From NCBI GenBank assembly GCA_045646465.1, contig JAZRKT010000010.1, positions 1-19,564 of the forward strand: DNA of 19,564 nt, written 5' to 3'. The notes under the pieces were generated by a model. It was given only the letters and a program-made list of their open reading frames with translations. It made no database searches and was not told the origin of the DNA. A program made the translations under genes and the position numbers. Source of the stretch: UMGS1387 sp045646465. Its GTDB lineage: Bacteria; Bacillota; Clostridia; Oscillospirales; CAG-382. Below, piece by piece: positions 12,363 to 19,564 of this stretch (its first letter is position 1; every line of letters starts with the position of its first letter).

Positions 12363-13808
12363 TTAACACATATGGTCATACAATTCAATATACTTTTTAG
12401 CCGAAATATTCCAGCTAAAATCTATATTCATTATCTTTTTTACCAATGCTGTCCATTTTTCTCCCTGTGCATACAGATTAAGGGCTGCAAGTATTCTATC
12501 ACGAAGCTCGGCTTCCGAATAGTTTGCAAAGGTAAAGCCGTTGCCGCAAATCTCACCGTTTTCTTCATAATAGCCTTTGATAGAGTCGTAAAGACCGCCC
12601 GTTTCTCTTGTTACGGGAACAGCTCCGTATCTTGAAGCTATCATCTGTGCAAGACCACATGGCTCGCTCTTTGAGGGCATTACAAAAACATCCGCCGCGG
12701 CATAAATTCTCTTTGACAAATCTCTGTCGTAAACAATAAGTGCCTTTACCTTGTCGGGATACTTTGATGCAAGATATCTGAAATATCTTTCAAACTTTTC
12801 TTCGCCCTTGCCCAGAATCACTAACTGAACGTCATTGTCAGCAACAACGTTTTCCATAATTCTTTCCACAAGGTCAAGTCCCTTGTGCGCCGCAAGTCTT
12901 GTTATTATCGCAATCATAGGAACATCTGCTCTTACAGGCAAGCCTGTTTCCTTCTGCAAAGCCATCTTGTTTTCAGCCTTGCCGTCAAGGTTAGATGCCG
13001 AATAGGTGTGGCCTATTACAGTATCCTTTTCGGGATTATAGTAATCGTAGTCAATACCGTTTAGAATACCCGAAAGCTTATAATTATTATCTCTGAGAAT
13101 ATAATGCAGTCCTTCTGCATGCTCGGGATACTTTATTTCCTTGGCATATGTGGGGCTTACCGTTGTTACTCTGTCAGCACATACAACTGCGCCCTTCATA
13201 AGATTTATGCAGCCGTCGTAGCACATAATTGAAGCGTATTTATAGTCTATTCCGAACACATCCGAAAGAATTGCCATATCGTATTTACCCTGATAAGCAA
13301 TATTGTGGATGGTATAGATAGCTCTCATATCCTTGTACTGTGGTGCTTCTCTATACTCTGTTTTAAGGTACACAACGCTTAAAGCACTCTGCCAGTCGTG
13401 GGCGTGAAGTATTTCGGGATAAAAGCCGATAACGGGCATCATCTGCATTACTGCCTTGCAGAAAAATGCATATCTTTCGCCGTCGTCGAAGTTGCCGTAC
13501 ATATCGGGACGATTGAAATAGTATTCGTTATCAAGGAAATAGTATACAACGCCGTCCTTTTCAAGGCTGTAAATACCGCAGTACTGCTTACGCCAGGCAA
13601 GATATACTGTAAACTCCGATACAAACTTCATCATATCTCTGTATTCTTTTTTTACACTGCTATAAAGAGGCATTACAAGACGCACATCCACGTCATCGCC
13701 CATCTCAGCCTTGACGGATGCAGGCAACGAGCCTAAAACGTCGCCAAGTCCGCCTGTTGCCGCAAAAGGCATTACCTCTGCGCCAACCATAAGTATCTTT
13801 TTTGCCAT
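12363..13808 (-). CDS. glgA: Glycogen synthase, GT5 family (481 aa)
   Basis: Transfers glucose from ADP-glucose to the non-reducing end of glycogen. ATG 13808 is used because GAGAAAGG lies 8-9 nt upstream; an upstream TTG adds six residues without a ribosome site. GT-B fold: the N-terminal half begins MAKKILMVGAEVMPF, with HDWQS (137-141) and THNIAYQG (166-173); the C-terminal half has TRLAAHKG (303-310), SKSEPCGLAQ (379-388, E382) and RETGGLYD (401-408). The first loop, KTGGL in Escherichia coli GlgA (Lys15 contacts ADP-glucose), reads ATGGL here (A17-L21), so this lysine is replaced by alanine. The rest of the catalytic set is intact. The gene is 99 nt after glgD, with a purine-rich leader. 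The substrate call rests on the glgC-glgD genes directly upstream. Confidence 0.96.
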   Translation of the reverse strand: MAKKILMVGAEVMPFAATGGLGDVLGSLPASVKAEMGDDVDVRLVMPLYSSVKKEYRDMMKFVSEFTVYLAWRKQYCGIYSLEKDGVVYYFLDNEYYFNRPDMYGNFDDGERYAFFCKAVMQMMPVIGFYPEILHAHDWQSALSVVYLKTEYREAPQYKDMRAIYTIHNIAYQGKYDMAILSDVFGIDYKYASIMCYDGCINLMKGAVVCADRVTTVSPTYAKEIKYPEHAEGLHYILRDNNYKLSGILNGIDYDYYNPEKDTVIGHTYSASNLDGKAENKMALQKETGLPVRADVPMIAIITRLAAHKGLDLVERIMENVVADNDVQLVILGKGEEKFERYFRYLASKYPDKVKALIVYDRDLSKRIYAAADVFVMPSKSEPCGLAQMIASRYGAVPVTRETGGLYDSIKGYYEENGEICGNGFTFANYSEAELRDRILAALNLYAQGEKWTALVKKIMNIDFSWNISAKKYIELYDHMC

Positions 13809-13907
13809 ATTTATGACCTTTCTCAATTTATTTGATGAAGAAATTCAACTCATCTATTATCTATTCTCTCTTAATCTCTTATCTTTTATCTATCTCTATA
13901 TAACTGT

Positions 13908-15035
13908 TCACTTTGTAATACTGAAGGGATGCGTTTCGTGTCCCGTCAGCACTCTACCGTCCTTGACAACAACATTCTTATCGGCAATTACACAGTTAAG
14001 TGTAACATTCTCACCTATTGTCGCCTTCTGCATAACAATGGAGTTTTTGATAACGGTGCCTTTGCCTACGTGAACGCCTCTGAAGAGAATACTGTTTTCA
14101 ACAACACCTTCAATTACACAGCCATCGGCAATAAGAGAGTTCGTAACCCTTGCATCACCCACGTACTTTGCAGGTGCACTGTTCTTTACCTTTGTAAATA
14201 CAGGTCTTGACTTTACGCCGAAAATACATTCTCTTACATCCGGCTTAAGAAGGTCCATATTGCTCTTGTAGTAGCCGTCAAGAGTATTGATTGCCGCAAA
14301 ATAACCGTCATATTCATACTTCATAAACTTCATTGTATCCTTATTTGCCGCAATAATGTCTTTTGTAAAGCTTTTATAGCCTCTTGCAAGGCTGTCGAGA
14401 ATAATATTCTGCAGATATTCTCTCTTAAGAACAAAAATGTTGAGACACAAATCCATAAAGCCTGCCATTGCAACGGGATTGTGGATAAGACCTGTTACAC
14501 GTCCTTCACTGTCAGACTCAACAAGAGTGCAGTTTCTTGCAGCCTCGGGAGACATATACAGGTTCTTTGTAACAATTGTAATATCCGCACCGTTGTCGAT
14601 GTGGAAGTTTATTACGTCCTTGAGGTCTATGTTGCATACAATGTCGCAATCGGAAAGAACGATGTATTCTTCCTTGCTCTTTGAAACAAAGTTATATGCA
14701 CCCATAAGTGCTTCAAGTCTTGAAGAATATGGCTGTGTTGACATTGTTGTGTTATCGTATGCGGTAATGTAGGGGGGGAGAATTTTAAGACCGCCACTTC
14801 TTCTTGCAAGATCCCAGTCTTTACCTGCTTCAAGGTGGTCAACAAGTGACTGATAGTTATAGTGAGTGATGATACCCACCTTGTAAATATCGGCGTTTAC
14901 CATATTTGAAAGGGTAAAGTCAACAAGTCTGTATCTTCCTCCGAAGGGCACAGATGCCATGGTACGCTTCTGTGTAAGCTCGGGGACGTTTCTGTCGTGT
15001 ATGTTTGAAAAAATAAGCCCTGCTACCGTAGTCAT
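13908..15035 (-). CDS. glgD: GlgD, non-catalytic regulatory subunit of ADP-glucose pyrophosphorylase (375 aa)
   Basis: A nucleotidyltransferase-like N-terminal domain (about 1-240) is followed by a left-handed beta-helix (hexapeptide repeats, from about 285). The key catalytic features of GlgC are missing: the glycine-rich AGGQGSRL loop is replaced by LIFSNIHDRN, and the SGDH motif by SDCDIV. Firmicutes GlgD is known to join GlgC as an inactive partner that raises activity and changes effector response. Its ATG (15033-15035) overlaps the glgC stop by one base (TAATG), with GGAGG just upstream inside glgC, so the subunits are translationally coupled, as expected for a fixed-ratio complex. Length is normal for the family. 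Confidence 0.95.
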   Translation of the reverse strand: MTTVAGLIFSNIHDRNVPELTQKRTMASVPFGGRYRLVDFTLSNMVNADIYKVGIITHYNYQSLVDHLEAGKDWDLARRSGGLKILPPYITAYDNTTMSTQPYSSRLEALMGAYNFVSKSKEEYIVLSDCDIVCNIDLKDVINFHIDNGADITIVTKNLYMSPEAARNCTLVESDSEGRVTGLIHNPVAMAGFMDLCLNIFVLKREYLQNIILDSLARGYKSFTKDIIAANKDTMKFMKYEYDGYFAAINTLDGYYKSNMDLLKPDVRECIFGVKSRPVFTKVKNSAPAKYVGDARVTNSLIADGCVIEGVVENSILFRGVHVGKGTVIKNSIVMQKATIGENVTLNCVIADKNVVVKDGRVLTGHETHPFSITK

Positions 15036-16240
15036 TATACATTTCCTCCTTTTACATCTTCTGAGGAAACAATTTTTCCTTCTTCAATTACCATCCCGTC
15101 AGGAAGAGTTGCAGATGCACCCACAACCGATACTTCCTTGGCGTTTTCCCTATCGTTGCCTACAACACAGTTTTCTCCTACCGTTACTTCCTCGTCAAGT
15201 ATGGAATAAAGGACTCTTGCGCCGGATTTTACAACACAGCCCTGCATAATTACCGAGTCCTTTACAACAGCTCCCTTGCGCACCTTTACACCGGGGGAAA
15301 TAACGCAATTGATAACCGTACCGTCAATTTCACATCCTTCTGTGATAACTGAGTTTTCAATTACCGCATCACTTCCTATATACTGGGGAGCCTGTGCAGT
15401 ATTTCTTGAACGTATCTTCCACATTGAGTCGTCAATGTCAAACTCGGGACTGTCGCCAAGTAAATCCATATCTGCTTCCCAAAGGCTCTTAATGGTTCCT
15501 ACGTCCTTCCAATAGCCTTCAAAGCCGTAGGCATACATCTTTTCTCCCTTTTCAAGCATTGTGGGGATGATATTCTTACCGAAGTCGTTGGCTGAGCTCT
15601 CATCGGCTGCGTCTTCTTCAAGATACTTAAATAACACATCCTTATTGAATATGTAAATACCCATAGACGCCTTGGTGCTGGTGGGATTTTTAGGCTTTTC
15701 CTCAAATTTGAAAATTCTGCCAGTTTCATCAGCCGAAAGAATACCGAAACGGCTTGCTTCTTCTATCGGCACCTCAAGCACACTTATGGTACACGCCGCA
15801 CCCGTCTTTTTATGCGCTCTTAACATCTTTGCATAGTCCATTTTATAAATATGGTCGCCCGAAAGAATAAGAACATAGTCGGGGTCGTATCTTGATATAT
15901 ATTTCAAATTCTGATAAATTGCGTTTGCCGTACCCTTGTACCAGTCAGCACCGTTCTTACCCTGATAAGGAGGAAGCACGGTTACACCACCGAAGGTTCT
16001 GTCCAGGTCCCAGGGCTGTCCGTTGCCGATATATTCATTGAGCTGCAACGGCTGATACTGCGTGAGAACGCCCACCGTATCAATACCTGAGTTTATGCAG
16101 TTTGACAGAGGAAAGTCAATAATGCGGTACTTTGCGCCAAAAGAAACTGCAGGCTTTGCCGTGAACTCTGTGAGGGCATAAAGTCTGCTTCCCTGTCCAC
16201 CTGCAAGCAGCATTGCCACACACTCTTTTTTCTTGAACAT
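15035..16240 (-). CDS. glgC: Glucose-1-phosphate adenylyltransferase (ADP-glucose pyrophosphorylase, 401 aa)
   Basis: Makes ADP-glucose from glucose-1-phosphate and ATP, the committed step of bacterial glycogen synthesis. Motifs are complete: nucleotide loop LLAGGQGSRL (11-20), AKPAVSFGAKYRIIDFPLSN (28-47), WYKGTANAI (100-108), catalytic D129 in SGDHIYKMDY, and K182 in FEEKP for glucose-1-phosphate. A C-terminal beta-helix (about 290-390) serves for subunit contact and effector binding. TGGAGG lies about 10 nt before ATG 16240. It follows glgB by 30 nt and overlaps glgD by 1 nt. It is expected to act as a GlgC-GlgD heterotetramer. Confidence 0.97.
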   Translation of the reverse strand: MFKKKECVAMLLAGGQGSRLYALTEFTAKPAVSFGAKYRIIDFPLSNCINSGIDTVGVLTQYQPLQLNEYIGNGQPWDLDRTFGGVTVLPPYQGKNGADWYKGTANAIYQNLKYISRYDPDYVLILSGDHIYKMDYAKMLRAHKKTGAACTISVLEVPIEEASRFGILSADETGRIFKFEEKPKNPTSTKASMGIYIFNKDVLFKYLEEDAADESSANDFGKNIIPTMLEKGEKMYAYGFEGYWKDVGTIKSLWEADMDLLGDSPEFDIDDSMWKIRSRNTAQAPQYIGSDAVIENSVITEGCEIDGTVINCVISPGVKVRKGAVVKDSVIMQGCVVKSGARVLYSILDEEVTVGENCVVGNDRENAKEVSVVGASATLPDGMVIEEGKIVSSEDVKGGNV

Positions 16241-16270
16241 TTATTTAACGCCTCCAAACGTTTTGTTTTC

Positions 16271-18202
16271 TCACTTTGTTTTAACGGTCTTTTTTACCGT
16301 TTTGGGTCTACTCACCTTTTTTGCTTCGTGTCTGAACACCATAGCTCCGTAGGGACCTACATCAATTTTCATAGAGTACTCCATATTATGACACGGTCTA
16401 CAGTCTGCCGTTACGGGAGATGAATTTACCCTTCCTGTTCCGCCGTACTTAATGTCGTCGCTATTGATAAGCTCGGTATACACTCCTCCCTCGGGAACGC
16501 CCAAAATATACCCTTCTCTTCCTATGGGCGTAAAGTTTATAACCGTCACAAGACTGCCTCCCTGACTGTCATATCTCACATAGGAAAGTATACTCCAATT
16601 GCGGTTATCGGCATCTATCCACCGAAAGCCATCCCAGGAATAATCTATTTCCCACATTGCAGGATTTTCAAGGTAAACAAAATTCAAATCTTTTACATAT
16701 TCCTTGTATTTTGCGTGCATTTCATAATCAAGCAAAAACCATTCTATGCTTCCCTTATAGTCCCATTCTCTGAACTGACCTATTTCGCTTCCCATAAACA
16801 GCAGCTTTTTGCCGGGATGTGTCATCATATATCCCAAAAAAGCACGTGTTCCCGCAAACTTCTGCCAATAGTCGCCGGGCGCTTTATCAAGCAACGATTT
16901 TTTGCCGTGAACAACCTCGTCGTGAGAAATGGGCAATATATAGTTTTCGGAATAAGCATACATCAGCGAGAAGGTCACCTTTTCGTGGTGGTCACGTCGG
17001 TATATGGGATCCATTTCAATATAAGAAAGCAGGTCATTCATCCAGCCCATATTCCACTTATAGTTAAAGCCGAGGCCGCCTGACTGTGCAGGCTTTGTCA
17101 CATTCTGCCACGCCGTGGATTCTTCTGCCACAAGAAGTGTATCAGGGAACTCATCTCTTACAAGACTGCCCAGCTTTTTAAAGAACGCTGTAGCCTCCTT
17201 GCAGTCGTTGCTTCCGTCGGGATTGGGATTCCATTCACCGGGCTCCTTGTCAAAGTCAAGGTATATCATTGATGCAACGGCATCAACTCTCAGTCCGTCA
17301 ATGTGAAATTCTCTCAGCCAGAACAGCGCATTTGAGAAAAGGAAGCACTGCACCTCGTTACGTCCCACGTCAAAGCGTCTTGTACCCCATCCGCGGCTTT
17401 CCATTCTGTCATAACCCTGATACTCATACAGCGGCGAGCCGTCAAATTCATAAAGACCGTGGGCATCCTTTGGAAAATGTGCAGGTACCCAGTCAAGAAT
17501 TACTCCCACGCCTGCCTTATGCATATAGTCAACAAAATATCTGAAATCGTCGGGGTCACCGTAGCGTGATGTGGGTGCATAATATCCGCACACCTGATAG
17601 CCCCAGGAGCCATCAAAGGGATGCTCAGCTATGGGCATAAGCTCAACGTGAGTATATCCCATACTTTTCACGTAATAGCAAAGCTCGTGAGCCAGCTCTC
17701 TGTAATTAAGAACTTCGCCGTCCTCTTTTAATTTCCAAGAGCCTGCGTGCACCTCATAAATGTTTATTGGCAAAGCATATTCAGGCTCATGGTAATTCTT
17801 TTTTCGGTATTTAAGCCACGCGCCGTCGCCCCACTTATATTTTGAATTAAAGAAAACCGATGCGGTATCGGGTGCTTTTTCACAGTAAAAGGCATATGGG
17901 TCAGCTTTGTACAGCTCTCTGCCGTCTCTTATGATTATATACTTATACTTGAAATTCTCTTCGGGGCCGCAAAGCATTGCACTCCAAAGACCCGCTTTTG
18001 TTTCTCTTGTCATGGGAACAGGATTTGACCAGTTGCAGAAATCACCCGTCACAAGGACCATATCTGCATTGGGCGCCCACGTTCTGAAGGTATAGGTGTT
18101 CTTTTCTTTATCGTAATGAGCACCCATATATTCATAGGCTGAAAAATTAGTGCCCTCGTGGAAATAATACTGTGCTAAGTTGGGTTTGATTTTTGCCGCC
18201 AT
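16271..18202 (-). CDS. glgB: 1,4-alpha-glucan branching enzyme, GH13_9 (643 aa)
   Basis: Cuts an alpha-1,4 chain and reattaches it as an alpha-1,6 branch. A CBM48 domain (about 25-120) precedes the GH13 barrel (from about 145) and a C-terminal beta domain. Catalytic regions: I D237-H242 (DWVPAHF), II GLRVDAVASM with nucleophile D307, III VAEES with E360, IV H427-D428 (ISHDEVVHGK). The length fits the short branching enzymes that lack the extra N1 domain. The C-terminus ends in a lysine-rich tail (SRPKTVKKTVKTK, 631-643) beyond the usual fold, perhaps a surface or glucan contact; its role is unknown. It is the first gene of the operon. ATG 18202 follows GGGAAGG about 8-10 nt upstream, with the operon promoter at 18237-18265. 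Confidence 0.97.
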   Translation of the reverse strand: MAAKIKPNLAQYYFHEGTNFSAYEYMGAHYDKEKNTYTFRTWAPNADMVLVTGDFCNWSNPVPMTRETKAGLWSAMLCGPEENFKYKYIIIRDGRELYKADPYAFYCEKAPDTASVFFNSKYKWGDGAWLKYRKKNYHEPEYALPINIYEVHAGSWKLKEDGEVLNYRELAHELCYYVKSMGYTHVELMPIAEHPFDGSWGYQVCGYYAPTSRYGDPDDFRYFVDYMHKAGVGVILDWVPAHFPKDAHGLYEFDGSPLYEYQGYDRMESRGWGTRRFDVGRNEVQCFLFSNALFWLREFHIDGLRVDAVASMIYLDFDKEPGEWNPNPDGSNDCKEATAFFKKLGSLVRDEFPDTLLVAEESTAWQNVTKPAQSGGLGFNYKWNMGWMNDLLSYIEMDPIYRRDHHEKVTFSLMYAYSENYILPISHDEVVHGKKSLLDKAPGDYWQKFAGTRAFLGYMMTHPGKKLLFMGSEIGQFREWDYKGSIEWFLLDYEMHAKYKEYVKDLNFVYLENPAMWEIDYSWDGFRWIDADNRNWSILSYVRYDSQGGSLVTVINFTPIGREGYILGVPEGGVYTELINSDDIKYGGTGRVNSSPVTADCRPCHNMEYSMKIDVGPYGAMVFRHEAKKVSRPKTVKKTVKTK

Positions 18203-18236
18203 GGTGTTTTCCCTTCCCTGATATCTTTATACATAT

Positions 18237-18265
18237 ATAATATCACATTTAAGAGGATAAATCAA
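18237..18265 (-). promoter_or_regulatory. Promoter of the glycogen operon
   Basis: On the minus strand TTGATT (18260-18265), 17-nt spacer, TATTAT (18237-18242) with an extended -10 TGA directly before it. The leader is about 30 nt. No clear operator palindrome is visible around it. Confidence 0.75.
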
Positions 18266-18379
18266 CAATTTCGAAGCAGAATATTAAAAGTTTTTTATCA
18301 TAATTTGTTATTTATGTGTAAACAAGAAAAATTCAATGTCGTTTTTTGTCTAATTTGCATAAATTTTCCATCATACTAA

Positions 18380-18580
18380 AAGCTGAATATTCGAGTAGGG
18401 CGAAATCAATCGCTCTCTCACTCCGCCGCACTTTCCGTTCGGCAAACGGTGGTTCTGTCCGCAGGGCTACGATTTCGCTATTGCTTCTTGTCTCCCACAC
18501 CTCACGATGTGAAGCTTGCAAGTCGCTTTTGAGTTCGTCGGCAACTACGCCTCGGTGGACTTTCACCACAGAGGATTGAA
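18380..18580. other. Structured, GC-richer non-coding segment (possible dispersed repeat or RNA)
   Basis: In a 420-bp gap (18203-18625) that is otherwise AT-rich, this part is clearly richer in G and C and full of pairing segments: GCGAAATC (18400) with GATTTCGC (18471), CCGTT/AACGG (18435-18449), and an 8-bp hairpin CCTC-GTGG with CCAC-GAGG (18550-18574). Both strands are open for about 77 codons, but neither has a ribosome site and the translations are Ser/Arg-rich, as expected of non-coding GC DNA. I have the impression that similar stretches recur in Ruminococcaceae genomes, which would suggest a MITE-like repeat or a structured RNA; that is memory and unverified. Confidence 0.45.
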
Positions 18581-18594
18581 TGCCAGTTATAACA

Positions 18595-18622
18595 AAAAAC
18601 GCCCCGTTAGACGGGGCGTTTT
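18595..18622 (-). terminator. Strong terminator after the 89-aa gene
   Basis: AAAACGCCCCG and CGGGGCGTTTT (18596-18622) form an 11-bp perfect stem with loop TTAGA. T-runs on both strands make it usable in either direction; on the minus strand it ends the ireB cluster. Confidence 0.92.
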
Positions 18623-18625
18623 AAG

Positions 18626-18895
18626 TTATTCTGCAAGTTGCTTTTCAAGCCACACCGAGGCAAGCTCGAAGGCGTCGAAAAGATTTTTTCTTTCTGCTTC
18701 CTTAACAATTTTTTCGCTTGTCATCGCAAGTGCAGGGTCTGTGTTCTGAAGCTGTACAAGTATTCTTGAGGGAAGCTCGCCGGCGTTTTCAAGCACCGTA
18801 AATACAACCATAAATTTGTTATAAGGCTCTCCAAAGTATATCTTGTTACCGTCTCTCACAACAGGTCTGCCCTTATAAACCATAGGACTTTCCAT
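18626..18895 (-). CDS. Conserved-looking small protein of unknown function (89 aa)
   Basis: A soluble 89-residue protein starting at ATG 18895 with AAGGAAG about 10 nt upstream. It starts MESPMVYKGRPVVRDGNKIYFGEP, has a beta-rich centre (KFMVVFTVLENAGELPSRILVQLQ) and a C-terminal helix (SEKIVKEAERKNLFDAFELASVWLEKQL). There is no signal peptide or membrane segment. It lies 22 nt after ireB on the same strand, the position where ruvX is often found in other Firmicutes, but it has no RuvX motif. Co-transcription with ireB and the shared terminator downstream suggest a linked role. I do not recognise the family. Confidence 0.8.
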   Translation of the reverse strand: MESPMVYKGRPVVRDGNKIYFGEPYNKFMVVFTVLENAGELPSRILVQLQNTDPALAMTSEKIVKEAERKNLFDAFELASVWLEKQLAE

Positions 18896-18917
18896 ATGCT
18901 TTTTCTTCCTTTCGGTA

Positions 18918-19178
18918 TTAGTCGTTTTTCAGATAGCTGTTGACAAGGATTTTAAGAAGCTCATCTCTGTCAAGCTTTCTGATAAGTCCGCGAGCATTGT
19001 TATAGCTTGTAATATACGTCGGATCCTCCGAAAGAATATAGCCGACAATCTGATTTATAGGGTTATAGCCCTTTTCAACAAGTGCATCGTAAACTTGCTT
19101 TAAGGTATCCTTTGTTTCAAGCTCCTTAAGCTGGCTTATAGAAAAGGTTATTGTTTTATCATTTCTGTTTTCAGACAT
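18918..19178 (-). CDS. ireB: IreB family regulatory phosphoprotein (UPF0297, 86 aa)
   Basis: The core KGYNPINQIVGYILSEDP (about 36-53) with YITSYNNARGLIRKLDRDE is the UPF0297/IreB signature, and 86 aa is the usual length. In Enterococcus faecalis, IreB is a small cytoplasmic dimer phosphorylated by the PASTA kinase IreK that lowers intrinsic cephalosporin resistance. In this organism a link to a PrkC/IreK-type kinase is inferred from the family only. Thr residues in the N-terminal part (T9, T11, T22) are candidate phosphorylation sites. The ribosome site is weak (GAGTGA). Its promoter lies at 19219-19247, and it is followed by the 89-aa gene. Confidence 0.93.
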   Translation of the reverse strand: MSENRNDKTITFSISQLKELETKDTLKQVYDALVEKGYNPINQIVGYILSEDPTYITSYNNARGLIRKLDRDELLKILVNSYLKND

Positions 19179-19218
19179 TTATATCACTCGCTTTCGCCCG
19201 ATAAAATTATACAACACT

Positions 19219-19247
19219 ATTATAGACCAAAGGTATAAAAATATCAA
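19219..19247 (-). promoter_or_regulatory. Promoter of ireB
   Basis: On the minus strand TTGATA (19242-19247), 17-nt spacer, TATAAT (19219-19224). A second TATAAT-like box follows closely (about 19206-19211), so the exact start may vary. Confidence 0.72.
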
Positions 19248-19313
19248 GTCAATACCACATAAATTAACAATTTTGTGACAATAATAAGCAATTTTCACCT
19301 ATTTTTTGCTCAT

Positions 19314-19514
19314 TTATTGTTTACGTGCAATTTTATACTCGTCGTAGGCCCTGAAATAGGGACAGCTTTTATACTGACCTTTGAGAAAATACACCATTTC
19401 GTCCTCGTCAAGATTCATATTGCATTCGTAGGCTTCGCCTTCCTCGTCCCAGTCATAATGAACGCAGTAGTCGCAGTTACAGCCCGTTTCGGCTTTTTTT
19501 GTCATATTACTCAT
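19314..19514 (-). CDS. DUF6472-like small Cys-rich protein (66 aa)
   Basis: The 66-residue product has four or more cysteines in zinc-site style spacing: CNCDYC at about 13-18, then YECNMNLDEDEM and SCPYF. This matches what I remember of DUF6472, a small family found in Clostridia with the same CxxC, NLDEDEM and CPYF(R) order. A zinc-binding structural role is likely; function is unknown. The start is taken at 19514; a second Met three codons later is also possible. It begins 2 nt after the end of the next gene upstream, whose 3' end holds its ribosome site (AAGATGG), so the two are coupled. Confidence 0.82.
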   Translation of the reverse strand: MSNMTKKAETGCNCDYCVHYDWDEEGEAYECNMNLDEDEMVYFLKGQYKSCPYFRAYDEYKIARKQ

Positions 19515-19516
19515 AT

Positions 19517-19564
19517 TCAGACCATCTTTCTGTCAATTTTAACAACGGCATTATATTTTTCATC
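19517..19564 (-). CDS. 3' end of an upstream gene cut by the window edge
   Basis: On the minus strand the last 15 codons (DEKYNAVVKIDRKMV) are open to the window edge and end at TGA (19517-19519), 2 nt before the start of the DUF6472-like gene. The tight spacing and charged composition support a real C-terminus, but it is too short to identify. Confidence 0.5.
   Translation of the reverse strand, partial: DEKYNAVVKIDRKMV

Noticed and set aside
18333..18579. Open frames of about 77 codons on both strands upstream of glgB
   Set aside because: No ribosome sites, Ser/Arg-rich translations on both strands, and overlap with stem-loop structures point to non-coding DNA.

Overview
The window looks like chromosome from a low-to-moderate-GC gut-type Clostridia (Ruminococcaceae/Oscillospiraceae-like). 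The basis is strong AGGAGG ribosome sites, sigma-A style TTGACA/TATAAT promoters, a glgC-glgD pair, an IreB (UPF0297) gene and a DUF6472-like gene. Species cannot be fixed from the sequence alone.

Layout. (1) Positions 1 to about 6,900, mostly + strand, are the integrase-side part of an integrative mobile element (satellite or IME-like). It holds a truncated gene, two small accessory genes (one apparently starting at ACG), a 430-bp array of phased repeats and promoter-like boxes, two terminators, a small HTH gene, a P4/D5-type primase-helicase, an iteron-like inverted repeat, an excisionase-like gene and a tyrosine integrase. A convergent HNH-nuclease cargo gene follows. The left end of the element lies outside the window. 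(2) Positions 6,850-7,460 are a tRNA/attachment zone: a degenerate class-II tRNA-like sequence, an intact tRNA-Arg(CCT), and a second copy of that tRNA's 5' half 219 bp away. The 178 bp between the copies looks like the stub of a lost element. (3) Positions 7,518-18,202, minus strand, hold a TIGR04076-type small protein and then a complete glycogen operon read glgB-glgC-glgD-glgA-glgP-GH13. (4) Positions 18,203-19,564 hold a structured non-coding segment and a minus-strand cluster of small conserved genes (unknown 89-aa protein, IreB, DUF6472-like, and the tail of another gene).

How the genes work together. GlgC (with its non-catalytic partner GlgD) makes ADP-glucose, GlgA polymerises it and GlgB branches it. 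GlgP releases glucose-1-phosphate, and the cytoplasmic GH13 enzyme probably trims the branched oligosaccharides GlgP leaves, so synthesis and breakdown share one operon. In the mobile element, primase-helicase plus candidate origin would replicate the excised form, Xis/Int would excise and integrate it, and the HNH gene occupies the usual cargo position beside the integrase.

The most unusual feature is the array at about 905-1340. Six successive units each have 3-5 short repeats phased at 10-11 bp, then a fixed 12-13 nt to a TGTG-like box, then exactly 11 nt to a TATAAT-like hexamer. I do not know of a described system with this design.
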